From: Zoroaster sp. YZ-2022
Lineage: Eukaryota > Echinodermata > Asteroidea > Forcipulatida > Zoroasteridae
Reading direction: 5' to 3'
DNA: 64,000 nt
NCBI GenBank assembly: GCA_029582265.1
Contig: CM055835.1
Span: 8,051,500-8,115,499 of the forward strand
The translations under genes and the position numbers were made by a program. Positions 30,534 through 43,680 of this stretch are shown here, piece by piece (position 1 is the first letter of the stretch; the number at the start of each line of letters is the position of its first letter). The notes beneath the pieces were generated by a model. The model saw only the letters and a list, made by a program, of their open reading frames with translations, did not search any database and was not told the DNA's origin.

Positions 30534-33500
30534 ACGCATGTTCCGGACCATAATGTCCGCAAGTACCATTATGTCTGCGAACCGATTTGGGCCCATTAAG
30601 TCCGCGGGCCCATTATATCCGGCCCTTTACGTCCGCGGGCCCATTATGTCCGGCGCATTACGTCGGCGGGCCCATTATGTCCGGCCCATTAAGTCCGCGG
30701 GCCCATTATAAAAATTATAAAAATCAATGCAGTTGCGTAGATGATTTCAATTGCAAAGTATTTGTCACATGGCAAAAATGCTTCTGCTTGAGTGAAATTT
30801 TCGTGACGTCATCATGACATCATTTATAGCGCGTTTTGTATATATATACAAAAGACATACACTGAAAAAGTGACATTTCGTAGGTCGCCAACACAACTTT
30901 TCGTCATAATCTTAATATCTGTGTCATATTTTACATAAATCATCATTAAACATCAGTTAAATCCAGGCCATTACAAATAATTAATTAATACATTTCTATT
31001 TAAAAAGCTCACCGTTTATTTGTAAATTTGGGAACGATAATCACCATCTGTGAAAGCAGTAATCCAGACACTGCTTTCTATGGCCTGTGCATTACCAGTA
31101 TCAACATGAAAGCAGTAGTCCAGACATGGCCTACTGAATTAAGTATCAAAGCTCAAGGTGAATCGGAACAGCTGTGTTCGTCCAAAGGACAAACTTTTTT
31201 TTTCTTTTTCAGCGTGTTGCCCATAGCATTTGTACACATTTTCTTTCTTACCGGCAATTTGGGCACTTTTTCAACTTCGATAAATTTCAAAATTGGCACA
31301 TGCATTGACCGTCCACTGAAAATGTGTGCCGAACTTTTACGTCATGATGACGTCATTAGTTTTCAAACTATGACCCTAATGAATATTTAATTAGTCACTT
31401 TGTGAAGCCCATATCTGAAAAATCAATGCAGTTACGTAGATGATTTCAATTACAAAGTATTTGTCACATGGCAAAAATGCTTCTGCTTGAGTGAAATTTT
31501 CGTGACGTCATCATGACGTCATCTGGAGGTGATTAAATTCAAGCTTTCTTAGCAATCTCCTATGGCAAAAAAATTAAGAATATGTAATCATTGAATTTTC
31601 GTCTTTCATGATCGTAGCTCACTCTGGTGTAAAATGACAACCATATCAATACTTACAGAAAAACAATATAAAAACATAAGAATTCTGGGAAGGCAGTATA
31701 ACCGTGGAGGTGATGTGGCCCGTTGTGAATTTATTCTACACTCGAACGTACAATTTTGTGTGGCGCGCTGCTATACGTTATACAGTGCTGCAGCGCGGTG
31801 CTAGCTTCAGCATGTACCAATCATGTATGGTGGCCCAGAAGGGACATCGGAAATCGTGAATATAGACGTCAATAATCCCATCATTTGTACACGTTTTCTT
31901 TCATACCGGCACTTTGGCTACTTTTATCCAACCGATTGCCTTTAAACCTGGCAGACACTTAGACCAACTGCTCCAAATGTGTGCCGAACTTTTACGTCAT
32001 CATGACGTCATCACGTGTCGTCATCTTAAATGTGCATTTTTCGAAGCCATATATCTACGGAAGTACAAGTCTGATTAAGTTGAGATGTGTTATGTAGGTA
32101 GGCCAGCATTGTTATAGATGAAAATTGGTGTGACGTCATGATGACGTCATCATGGGTCACGTGACGTCAGAGGTCCTATATTTAGAGAACCGTAGGTCCG
32201 ATTGGGTTCAATTGTGGAATGCTAGTAGGCCGGAATGTGTTATAGATGAAAATTGATGTGGCGGCATGATGACGTCATCATACGATTTTATAGTAACTTT
32301 TTTGTTCAATAATTATTTTTGTACTCCGTTAGGTAGGGCGTACTTCTTTACAATTCTATCAAAACATCGACACCACATATTCACAACATCAAAATGTATT
32401 TTTTTCTTTTTCCCAACTATTACAAAAGATCTCACACTCATAAGAATTAATCACTTCACGAATAACTTCCCTAATATCAAATATATCAAATACCATCATC
32501 CTCACATCATCACGTACCACTCACATGACGTCACCTACAATTTCAATACTATTATCTTCAAATATTTCCATGTTCATAGGCACAGCAACGTATTATACCT
32601 ACATACCGATGTATTATACATATGATAACATCCTCACAAACCACATAACATTTCCACAAAGACTTAACGAAGATACGAGTTGTGCGATAAGGTTCTTTTC
32701 AGAACCTGTACCTCAGCTTCGCGTTAGTTGAGATAAACACATGGTGTTACCGCAAACCGAAAACGATATGTCTAGTTATTTTTATTATTGTGTTACGGTC
32801 ACAGTCTGTGCCCCTTAAGTTATTTCCAGCTCATGTTTCGTTTCTTAACTTTCTCTTCCAATGTCTTGGTAACGGCTCATATCTATAGTTCTTATAGTTC
32901 TTATTGTTAACAATGGTCCTGCTTGGATTAATACTGATGTGGGTATAAAATGACTATGTCCACCCACGCCGAGGCCTCCTTCGACTCAGGTTATCTCGGG
33001 ATGGGAGACTGACCAGTGCTACCACGGGGGCTGGCGCTGCTACTCACCTCACTGTCTATTCTGTGACTACCTACTCTGAGCGGCACTGATGGGCTGTGGT
33101 GTTCCCCAGAGGGCTACCTACTCTGTTCAACAAGGTGTCTGCCATTTCTTCACTTTGCTTGCACCATATTAAAAGTTTAAGATTTCACCCTATTCATGTT
33201 TCCTCATTTCACAACACCCTGCATGAACTAAGAATAATTGTTCCTTTTTAAACTTTAAACTCTAAATTTCCATAAATAACGCCTACAAAGCAGTGCATAG
33301 TCTTCCAAAAGTACTATTTACATATCGTCCAGAAAGTCCTCCCAAAAAGTTGCATGGATAAACTGGAATTATGTTTACCAATCATACATTGACATAAAAA
33401 TAGTATGAACTTTTTCGTATAATTGTCTTCATTGTTTCATGTTTTAGTTTTTCAATAGTCAGTAGTGCAGTTACCATTTTGTTTTGTAAAATACACATTA

Positions 33501-35473
33501 CAGCTACATTTTGTGTGACGGCGGGCAAATTTTACCTCAACAAAGCGCCCTCTTTTGACACTCACACGAGAGACTCGGTACAATCTTCCGATTTAATTCT
33601 GTACCATAGAGAATATCTATAAAACAGTACATGTGTATGTACACACAGTAGCAGTATACATGTACACGCCTCGCCTATTGTATGCAGCTGCATGCAGTAT
33701 GAATGTGACCAAACGTGAATGATATTCGCGGATGGATTTTAAGGAACACTGCAGATGACGGCAGTACGGCACAGTCGTAGGGTCGAAAGAAATGAAAATA
33801 AAGCGATGAATATCCAGTTTTTGTTATGTTGCTGTAAGGGAGCTACAAGATCATGGCAACTCGTCGACGAAGAGTAAATGAACCTTTCAATAATTATGTT
33901 TGACTTTGAAGATGTGTCGCCCGTGTTTTTCGCTATTTCAACGGCAAATTTTGCTATTTTAACGGACATTTTATTTGTGAGTACAAATGAAGTAAAATGA
34001 CACATTTTTCGAAATTATGTTGAGAAATATGGTTTTGCATTAAATATGTAGCGAAATAAATCATGTTTGTTTACTGTTAAACTAAATTTCTGAAAACTAT
34101 TTTGTGAAATCTCACCTCTAAGATGACCTATTTATTTTGTATTCCTTTACACTAGTAAATTATTTCTCCCTCTCTTTTCCAGGGTCTACCCAAAATAGGA
34201 GCCGACTCTTAGGCCTTATTACACTAAAAGGGTGTACAAATCCATCTGGAACATCAAAGCTTGGGGAGCAAAAAATTACAATTGTTACGTACGACCAACT
34301 GATCCGGCGAATAGCCATCAAAGCCGGTACGCACGGCAGACGATAAACAAAGGATTAACCAAAATGATAAATGAATAGAGAAACCAGCAACTGATGATTA
34401 AAGGACATCGGTTGAGACATTCTGTATAATATAACAATAATTAAACGAATTTATTTATACAAATCTCAACAGGTGACTATACATGAATTACATTAATTTA
34501 ATCTAGACATGGAATGGTTTACAGCACAAATAAATCAGCGAATAAATATTCGGCCGAATGTTAAATCATTATCATAAAGAAATTGGAATGCCAGCTTTCT
34601 CGGTCAACTCAGGGATTCGGGAACGGGGGGCCCCAGCGCTTACCACCAGACACCTTGTTGAACAAAGTGGGTAGCCCTCTGGGGAACATCACAACCCATC
34701 AGTACAGCTCAAAGTAGGTATCCTCTGGGGAACACCACAGCCCATCAGTGCCGCTCAGAGTAGGTAGTCACAGAAGAGACATACTAGGTAGGCACATCAA
34801 CCACGCCCAAGTATCGTCCAGTGAGGTGAGTAGCAGCGCCAGCCCCCGTGGTAGCACTGGTCAGTCTCCCATCCCGAGATAACCTGAGTCGAAGGAGGCC
34901 TCGGCGTGGGTGGACATTGTCATTTTATATCCACATCAGTATTCATCCAAGCAGGACCACTTGCTAACAATAAGAACTATAAGAACTATAAATATGAGCC
35001 GTTACAAGACATTGGAAGAGAAAGTTAAGAAACGAAAGTATTAACGGCTCAGTGAACATGAGCTGGAAATAACTTAAGGGGAACAAACTATCCGTAACAC
35101 AATAATAATAATAATGGTATGTGATGTCATTTTTGACTTTGCTGTTCATCACCATAATTATACACTGCTACCAGCAACATGCCAGTAAATAAAATTATAC
35201 AAGAAAGGCGCCCGCGGACGTAATGGGCGGGACATAATGGGCTCGTGGACATATTGGATCGGACATAATGGTCCCGCGGACTTAATGGGACGGACGTATT
35301 GGGCCCGCGGACTTAATGTGCTGGACATAATGGGCGTGCGGACTTAATGGGCGTGCGGACGTAATGTGCCGGACATAATGGGCCCGCGGACGTAATGGGC
35401 TGGACATAATGGGCCCAAATCGGTTCGCGGACATAATGGTACTTGCGGACATTATGGTCCGGAACATGCGTCC
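30534..35473. mobile_element. Large fold-back element FB2 (4.9 kb)
   Basis: The ends (30534-30715 and 35205-35473) are inverted copies. The outermost block is acgcatgttccggaccataa and its inverse; then come multiple gggcccattatgtccgc units and the cgaaccgatttgggccc block shared with FB1. Interior: direct repeats 30722-30830 and 31422-31525, several TGACGTCA palindromes, a second long inverted pair (32780-33150 with 34640-35118), and a region 33668-34190 homologous to FB1 20655-21260. No gene recognised; the longest ORF (31028-31390) lies in repeat sequence and looks spurious. Confidence 0.7.
32780..35118. repeat. Inner inverted repeat of FB2 with 5S rRNA-like box
   Basis: The left arm 32780-33150 and right arm 34640-35118 share long blocks in opposite orientation (ccgaggcctccttcgactca, gggctgtggtgttccccaga, aacaaggtgtctg). 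Each arm contains ctcaggttatctcgggatgg followed by gagac, resembling the 5S rRNA C-box region (ggtta, then ggatgggagac). The rest of 5S rRNA is absent, so this is only a short 5S-like motif. Confidence 0.6.
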
Positions 35474-36418
35474 CGTTTTACAAGATTCCGTATTGTTTAG
35501 TATTTGTCTCTTTGATGGCGATCTCATCGATCCGAGTGATGTTATAATTTTTGGCTTCTGTCGTTAGTATTGCCGGCCGCTGTTTTGTCTGCAGCATACA
35601 AAATTTAAAAAAGGTTCTTCAATAATTAATTCAGCATCACTCTAGTGGCATGGTAGCCACTAGATTTGTATCATAAATATATTTAACAAAATTAATTAAT
35701 TTTGTTTATGATTCCTTTTATCGATAAAATGAATGCCGATGTATGACAAAACAAATACATACCTGCAATATGTTTTAAAGTTTTAAAGTTTGGTAGCCTA
35801 GTTCCGGCCTCTCTACTGCAGCACAACGCTCTCCTTAGTAAATCAAGCACTTAATTTAAATTTCCACGATATTTGGATGTTAAAATCTTCTCTGGCAATC
35901 CAGGGTAAGGTAACAATGGGATTGAGGAATACCGATACTTCTGTAAAGCCCTGGGACGGGATTGTGACATCAATGACGTACTCACAGTATACATGGATTA
36001 TTTCAGTAGGGGTCATTGAGGGGAGGCACAGATTTCGTAGGGCTGGAACACCTATGGGGGCATGCATTCTGCATGTTCCTCGTAATTTCTCCCCACATTG
36101 CTACACCATGTGCATTGAACTAATGTATAAAGAACCATTTGGGCCAAAAGTGTCCGGTTTCTGGTCCTAGGTAGGTTTTATAATTAGCCTTTAGTCAAGT
36201 CACACGCGGCAACCCCAAACACAACACAAAAAAGACCACGCACGCGAGTAGTGGACGACCCGAAAGATATTTTTCAGGCGCGAACACCTCTTTGAAATTG
36301 TTCGGTTTTTCTCCTTCTTTTTCCCAGTGAAACATATCCAACAAGAAAAACATAGTTGCCAAGCTCAGAATGACTTCATATTTTGCACTTTTGCACTTGG
36401 CATTCCTAGATTGGTCTA
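35474..36418. other. Intergenic stretch with unassigned ORF and fold-back fragment
   Basis: A 97-codon plus ORF (35877-36170) overlaps a 74-codon minus ORF (35843-36067). The GC content is higher than in neighbouring sequence, but no family is recognised and it could be an exon of something diverged or chance. 36140-36180 carries the R1 word tccggtttctggtcctag, and 36182-36262 is an FB-family fragment (agtcaagtcacacgcggcaa, gaccacgcacgcgag). No other feature. Confidence 0.3.
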
Positions 36419-37649
36419 ATAAGCCTTATCGGAATTGAGAGCGCAATGAATTATGGGAGTCAGATTTTGGAAAAAAGTTGTAAACAAATGCACAAGTTTG
36501 TGCACAAAGTCAATGGAGGAGAAAGGTGGTCGGTCAGAAAATTGATGTTTTTTACATATTATAGCAAAAAAAAAATCAGAATTAGTTACATTACATACAG
36601 AATATTTGTATAATTAAGAAAAGAATAATTTTTTATTCCCTGAGAAACCACGCAAACGGAGGATTTCTCAGCTGATTTCTGGAGTGACAGTTATATTCTA
36701 ATTTGCTCGTCGCACTGTACTTTTTAGGCAAACTCGATTACTACTAGCGGCCGAGAAGCTCTTCAGTTCGGTTTTCGGAACATTATTTTCTTTTGGAAAT
36801 ATTCTCCACATCGACAAAAAATATATATTGCACATAAAATAAAGGATGGTAAAAAGGAGAAAACTGTGCCTTGTGCCACTTGCCTTTTTTAAAATACATT
36901 CCTGATATTCAATTGTTATTATTTTTGTACAATCTATAATTAGCGGTAGGAACAACAATTTATTGGCATTTGACAAAAACTATAATTAATACAATATTAA
37001 TCCTGAGGGGATTAAAATAGGTAAGTCTCATTTCAGATCTGATGGGCGGCGATTCGTGTCCCCAATCTACGATCGGGGAACGTGATGCAATAATCAGACG
37101 GTCCCAAAATAATATATTAATAAGATAATAGTTTCTTGATAAGATAACAGTTCTTGTCTCAACTAGCACTTTGTTTGATTTTAATAATTTTTTTAATGGT
37201 TTGTTTTTTTGGTTGGCAGCAATTTTGTATTATTTTATTCATTTGTTTATTTGTTTATTTATTTTGTTTATTTAAGTTTTTTAATGTTTTTAATTTTACG
37301 CTCGACCGACACCCCCAATTTATAATCATCATTTTTGTGGATTTGACCACGGTTTAACCATAATGCTTAATTTGTTTTTTTAAATACGATGAAATTATTT
37401 GCAATTTACCCCTTGTTTAGAAGAAAAAATATGGTCGTCGCACCCTGGGTATCAGAAATTTGCATAGTTTTCGGGGAAAAAATCAATTCTTTTCTTAATT
37501 ATAAAAATGTTGTTTATAATTTAACTGATTTCTTAAAAAACCTCTCCATAATTTTGCTATAATACGTAAAAAACGTCAATTTTCTGACCGACCACCTTTC
37601 TCCTCCATAGGCCTAGTTCATTGCGCGCACAATTCCGATAAGGCTTATA
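36419..37649. mobile_element. Fold-back element with arms of about 200 bp
   Basis: The left end ataagccttatcggaattg and right end caattccgataaggcttat are inverted. The arms continue with ggaggagaaaggtggtcggt, cagaaaattga and attatagcaaaa and their inverses. The middle (36650-37460) is AT-rich with no recognised gene. Confidence 0.7.
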
Positions 37650-37789
37650 CCGATGACGTAAGAATATCATCACTAATTGATTTTCTATTTAATTATTAGT
37701 AATTAAATACATTGTGCCCTCAATGCCTCAGACTGAACGGACGGTATGCATGTGTGCCACATGTGTATTTAGTTTAATATTTCAAAAAA

Positions 37790-38000
37790 AGATAAAGATA
37801 ATATAATAAGAAATGTGAGGTCATCAGATATCGAATTACACAAAATCAAAGTTTAATATTTCAAAGTCATATCTCATGAACCACAAAATATATTTTCACA
37901 ATCTTTGCATCATCTTAAAAAATTATGTGACATTTCGTTCACAGGCATGACCCCAATCTGACCTCTACTACCGGTCGAAACCGGAAGTTTAATATTTCAA
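37790..38000 (-). repeat. Pearl/Tsp-like core fragment
   Basis: Reverse orientation of the P-family core: accggtcgaaaccggaagtt, catatctcatgaaccacaaa, gtcatcagatatcgaattac. No element ends were seen. From 38000 to 38470 nothing is recognised. Confidence 0.6.
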
Positions 38001-38474
38001 AAACTATCTCTGTGTAGAGATAGCAAAAGTAACACCCCTTTTAAATGTGTATAAATTAAGCACCCGGGTACACCCACTTTTAAAATTTTGTTTAGACCCA
38101 TTCCCCTCATAATTACATTTAACTCTCCTGATAATGAAATACCCCAAAGGCCAAATATATATCTTTAATAGGCAGGAGCTTGGTGAAGTAGGGAGGACAT
38201 CTTTCTCCAACCTCCATTTATTCCCGGTTTTTGGCAGGTTCCCACCAGGTTTACACTCTCTGAACAGTACAATAGAAGAGTCCTGCTATCCAGAGATAGC
38301 TATTGTCAAGTGATTATAGGATTAGTTAAGTCATGGTTGCTGGGTTTTTTGTGTATCCACCAGGCCCACCCAGATTACAGGGAGATTAACTCCCCAGTTA
38401 TATAATACCCTGAGGGAACCAGCAAAATTGTTTAGGTTTTTGGGGTTGGGGGAGATGTCCTCCCTTATATTCTC

Positions 38475-39675
38475 TGTGGTGACCAGTGACCACTACTAAG
38501 AACAAAGCTCCGAGTATGAGAGGTTCTATTATTCAACTCCTGATATTCATCTTTTATTCTTTGAGGTATGTTACTTTTCATTGTCATTATCATAACTTTT
38601 ATAATTTATACTGTTGATATGGAATATAATTTAGTTTTTATTGCTTTGCATTGCCTTACGATTTTATGGGATTTAGGACATGTGAAGAAAGGGAAGTTTC
38701 AATTAGTTTTAAACTTAATAAGTAAACTTCTTTAACCAGTTCGCACCGTACCGGGAATAAAAAAGTTTTTCTGAACGCCGTGGCGGGTTTATTTTTACCG
38801 CACAAACACGACCAATGGTGCTCACCAGAGCGTGACCGGGGAGACGGCGTCTTCCACCGTATGCTTATGGCTCGTTGCCACGTTGACCGGGAATCTATAC
38901 AAATATTCCCGAGAATCCTGTGGCGTGTTTAGACGCTCTCCGATCCGCTGTCCCAAAAAAAATGGCGTGTATACATGGCCTCCGACGCGAACTGGTTAAT
39001 AGTGGAAGTTTCCTTAAGTTTCGTAGTGACCTACATGTACAATGTATATAAATTAAGTTTTAATGTACTTTATACTTAAGCTGTGGTTGAGTATCAGGCA
39101 TGAAACAATGGGCCATTCATTCACTATACACTTGGTCAGTGGCTCATTGGTATTCATGGGATGTGTGAGGTATGGCTGTACAGTGTATACTGGGGAAAAG
39201 TGTGACTCCATGCTGAGCAATGTGCCAGAGCCCTGACTGCTAATCTGTTTATGGTCCAGTGATTTTGTTCTGTTTAGAGTAAATCTAGCTGTTTTAAGCA
39301 TTCTGCCAGTTGCAGTAGTCGAGACAAAAACACCTATTTTTTTCTTGTGAATATTGGTGAGGTTGGTTTTACTTTGTAAAGCTCAAGATAAACACCAGTT
39401 ACACTGAGTGGAAGTAAACATTATAGAGTTACACATAGTATGTTTATCTTCTGTCATTTAAAGGAAATGCAGTAGAGTTGCTTTGATATATAGATTAGCA
39501 TTTGCCGCTTCATATGACATTTAATTTTGAGTTTAGATTTTATAGAATGCCATTTAATTGTATTTGATAATGATTAATTATATTCCCCGTGATGACCAGT
39601 GACCACTACTAAGAATAACGCTCTGAGATGGTCTATTATTCAACTCCTGATTGTTCATCTTTTATTCTTTCAGGG
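38475..39675. repeat. 90-bp direct repeats, about 1.1 kb apart
   Basis: gtgaccagtgaccactacta ... tctattattcaactcctgat ... catcttttattcttt is found at 38475-38565 and again at 39590-39675. They lie just upstream of the second Gypsy relic and could be parts of its LTR or leader, but full LTRs were not recognised. Confidence 0.45.
38736..38995. mobile_element. TTAA-flanked GC-rich MITE (piggyBac-like)
   Basis: The 260-bp island is much richer in GC than its surroundings, with ends CCAGTTCGC and GCGAACTGG flanked by TTAA at 38732-38735 and 38996-38999. Non-coding. Confidence 0.7.
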
Positions 39676-39699
39676 TCAACGAACATTGAATTATTAATG

Positions 39700-42600
39700 T
39701 ACCCTGTGTAACTGCAGTATTTAGCAGTTGGGCGGGTGCAACATTTGGAGGCATGAGAGGGACAGGCATGTCAGGCTGAGTGTTCCTGCGTGACCTGATG
39801 ACATAATCTATCCAATGATGCATACCATCAGCTCACCAGATTATACAGTACTCTGGAACCGGAGGATGAGCCAGTAACGTCAACGCTGACAGCTGAGGGG
39901 GGCCAGTGAGAAGACCGGACATGTAGCCAGAGGTACGTGTACCATCAGTACGAATAGGGATCGCCTCAGCAGGGATTGCCTTGGATCACTGAGCACGGGC
40001 TGCAGTCACGGTTTCATCACAAATCCTACACAGCTATCTACCGGACGATATGGGAGACCTGAATGAAGTTTTTGAACAGGTAACAGCACGACTGAATGTT
40101 CTTCTCCACCACCCAGCTTCACCATGTGTGCCATCACCTGGGAGTGGAGACAGGAGAGACAGCAGAGAAGATGAATGGTCGCATCCAACTTTTGCGAAAG
40201 GTGCTGAACTGTGAACAGTAACAAGGTGCAGGACAGTGGCGATGGAGGGCTGGAGATGTTAACGATCTTGAGGTCCTTCCTCGAAGGCAAAGCCCAACGG
40301 AGCCCCTGCCCACTGAAATAGTCAAGCTGAGCCTGCAAGTATAAGCCCACACCAGTAGAACCAGCAGAGATGACGGCAACCAAATCCCCCGAGTCCAGAT
40401 TTCCTGAACGTAATTCGCCGGGAGTTCAAAATTTTTGGACAAATTGGTGAACCGGGACAGAAGGATCCACTTTCACCAGTTTGGCCCATCAAATTGAGAG
40501 CGGTCATGAGAAGGGCCACTGTGATAGTGAAAACATCCAGGGGGTGATACGAGCTACTGCCCCAGGATAAGCACTATTGAGCTATTTGGAGGGAAGGAGG
40601 AAATACTCTTTGCCTAGTCTCCGTCGCATTCTGAGGTGTCATTATCAAGAAGGAATAGGTCAACCTCAGTCATCACTCATCAGACAACCTCACAAAAGGC
40701 TGCAGCTGAACAGCTTTTACGGGAGGAGTCAGCAGCTTTTGCCAAAGATGACTCTGATCTGGGCTGCGTCCATGACCTGAAGATGGAGATAAGACTGCGT
40801 GATGAGGAACACATCCAGAATACATACATGTCAATGCCCCACCACTGTACCAGGAAGTTCGTACTTTATCTGGTAGACCTGATCATCTGTGAATGGATCC
40901 GGAAGTTTTCCTCCCCGTACTCATCGGACACCTCGGACTCTGCGTCGACTATCGAGAGTTAAACCAGAAAACCACTCCTGATTGTCAGCCGAATCCACGA
41001 ATCAAGGATGTGTTGGACAGCCTGGGTGGCAGCCACTGGTTTTCTACCCTCGATCAAGGAAAGGCGTACCACCATGGGCTTACCACTCACAGCTTTATGA
41101 ATGGGGACTTTACGAATGGGTCAGGAATTCCATTTGGGCTGACAAATGCACCACCAGTTTTCCAGCGGTTTATGGAAACCTGCCTATATAGCCTTAAGGG
41201 TGAAATCGCCATGACCTACCTGGACAATGTGTTGGTGTTTAATGACAACTTTCAAGACCCCCTTGATCATCTGCGACAGGTCCTGAAGCATCTGCAGAAA
41301 CATGGCCCAACAAATGTGAGCTCTTTCGGAATAAGGTACGCTACCTAGGTCGACTGGTGCTATCCAGTCCCTCAGTGAATAGAGACCAGATACCGTTGGA
41401 GATATGAGGAAGTTGCTGGGACTACTGGGATACTATTGACTTCTCTCGCATCGCACGACCTCTATACGACCTACTGAAGGTGACACCAAGTGATGATCAA
41501 AGTACCCACCCAGAAGCTATCAAAACAGATGGTGTATTGGAAGGATCATCAACAAATACTGGAGAGGATCCCTGGTTTCATAGTGTCACCACTAATTACG
41601 GCCTTCCACGGCTGAGAACTATCATCTTCATTCTGGGAAATTGGAAATTATGGCACTAAAATGGGCAGTGACAGATAAATTCCGAGACTACCTGTATTAC
41701 TCATCAGCTTTCACCGTTTACACAGACAATAATCCTTTGACGTACGTGCTGAATTCTGCCAGATTGAATGCAACATGTCATCGGTGGGTGGCAGAGTTAG
41801 CAGACTGCAACTTCAAGCACTGCCCCGTGAAGACCAACGCAGATGCGGACACCATCTCGAAATGGCCACTGGACATGGAAAACTTCATGGTTACGGGTAC
41901 AACGTAAGTCTCCAAGTACAGTAACATGGGCTGCTGCAATTACCACCGATCCTGAGGTTTTATTACCTGCTGCATTGCCAAGTAACCAGATGTTCAACAA
42001 ACGAGGCATACAGCGTGCGCAAGATGAGGACCAATACTTAGCCCAAGTTATTTACTTTCAATGGCCGAACAAGCGAGAGATGGCAAAGGAGCACCCCGAT
42101 ACCATAACCTAACTCTTGAAGATAACATCCTCTTTCGAAGGAAGGGCACTCCACACCAGATGATCATCCCCTTGAGGCTATGACAAACTGTTTACAAGGA
42201 GCTCCATGACAACATGGGACACATTGGTGCTGGACGTGTCTTGGATCTCGCCAGAGATCAGTTTTACTGGCCCCACAAGCAACAAGACATCGGAAACTAT
42301 TGTTCCAAAGTCTGCCCTTGCTTGAAAGACAGGAATCCTAAACAGCACACAAGGGAACTCCTGGAAACAATCATCACAACAGCCCCCATTGAACTGATCT
42401 CCATTGATTTTCTTCATCTGGAACGGAGCGAGAGTGGGTTCAAGTATATCTTGTTGATTGTTGACAACTTCACAAGGTTTGCCCAGTCATATTGAACCTA
42501 AGTCTGGTAAAACCGTAGCAGATAAAATCTTTAATAATTTTGTTCTCCATTTTGGGTATCCTCACCGGATCCATCATGACCAGGGAGGATAAGTTCTTCA

Positions 42601-43680
42601 AGCGTCTTCAACAACTTTCTGGTACTGCACATTCCAGGATGACCCCCATACCATCCACAGGGAAATGGTCGTGCAAAAGCCTTAATCGGGCCCTCCTAGG
42701 AATGTTGAGGACCCTCACTGAAGACCAGAAGTCTAGTTGGAAGGAGTTACTCCAGAAGGTGGTACATGCATATAATTGTACTACTAATGGTACAACTTGG
42801 TTCTCACCATTCTTCCTCTTGTATAGACGTTCCCCTCGCCTGTCAATTGATATTGCGTTTGGTCTGGACCCCAAAGTTGGTCCAAAAGAACACAATCAGT
42901 TTGTGAAGCAGTGGAAAGCATAGATGGAGGAGGCTTACTCGAATGCAGCATGCCAGGCAGCCAAGTCAATCAAACGGGGAAAGAGGTATCACGACCAGAA
43001 GGCTCACAGTACATTTCTACAACCGGGATACCGTGTTCTTATCCGCACTGTTGGACACCATCCTGGTCCAGGGAAGCTCCACTCCTACTGGGAGGACGTG
43101 TACATTGTTGTTCATATTAAGGGAGAGAACTCATGTCTATGAAGTGAAGCAATAAAAGGGTAACCTTAAGCATCGTGTAGTACACCACAATCTCCTTCTT
43201 CCATGCAACAGCATGTGAGCAGATTGCAGACCAAAGCAGTCTTCTGCTTCCAAACAACAGAAGTGTACCCCAAAGTCGACACACCGAGAACTGGCAAATA
43301 AGCCCCATCCGATGACAAGTGATGTCACCTCAGATGAAGAAAGTGACATAGTAGTCTGCACTTTATTTGACCGTACAGACAACTGAGCGTCTGATGAAGT
43401 AAACCAGCCCACATTGAATACTGCAGCAGTGCCCTTCACATGGAATGCACCAGCAGTGGTTGACACACCTTGCATTGAGCCACCGGAGTTCAATGCTGGC
43501 ACTGGAGATGACCAGATCATCGCTTCAACAGAATCTGATTCCCTGATAACTGTATCAGACACATCAGAACCTGGTGCTGATGACAGTCCCAAAGAACAGC
43601 TCCCAGAGCCAGAAGGTTTATTCTTGTGGGTGTGGAGAAGTCCTTGAAGTTTGCTGGGGCCGAGTGGTAGACTTGGATGC
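39700..43680 (+). pseudogene. Decayed Ty3/Gypsy element, second lineage
   Basis: Plus-strand fragments in shifting frames: gag (REFKIFGQIGEPGQKDPLSP at about 40410-40470; SLRRILRCHYQEG at about 40617-40655), a pre-RT piece (AAFAKDDSDLGC), RT (LCVDYRELNQ, LDSLGGSHWFSTLDQGKAYH, PFGLTNAPPVFQRF), RNase H (MALKWAVTDKFRDYL, YTDNNPLTYVL), integrase zinc region (GHIGAGRVLDLARDQFYWPH) and core (LISIDFLHL). The RT active-site motif reads YLDN instead of YLDD. The nucleocapsid/protease region between gag and RT is apparently deleted. No intact LTR pair was seen. It is clearly older than the element at 12352-16958 and from a different Gypsy lineage. Confidence 0.85.

Noticed and set aside
31028..31390. 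120-codon ORF as a gene
   Set aside because: It lies within repeated, CRE-rich fold-back sequence, has a long T-run coding for Phe and matches no family.
40006..40442. 125- and 102-codon minus-strand ORFs
   Set aside because: They are antisense to recognisable gag sequence of the second Gypsy element.
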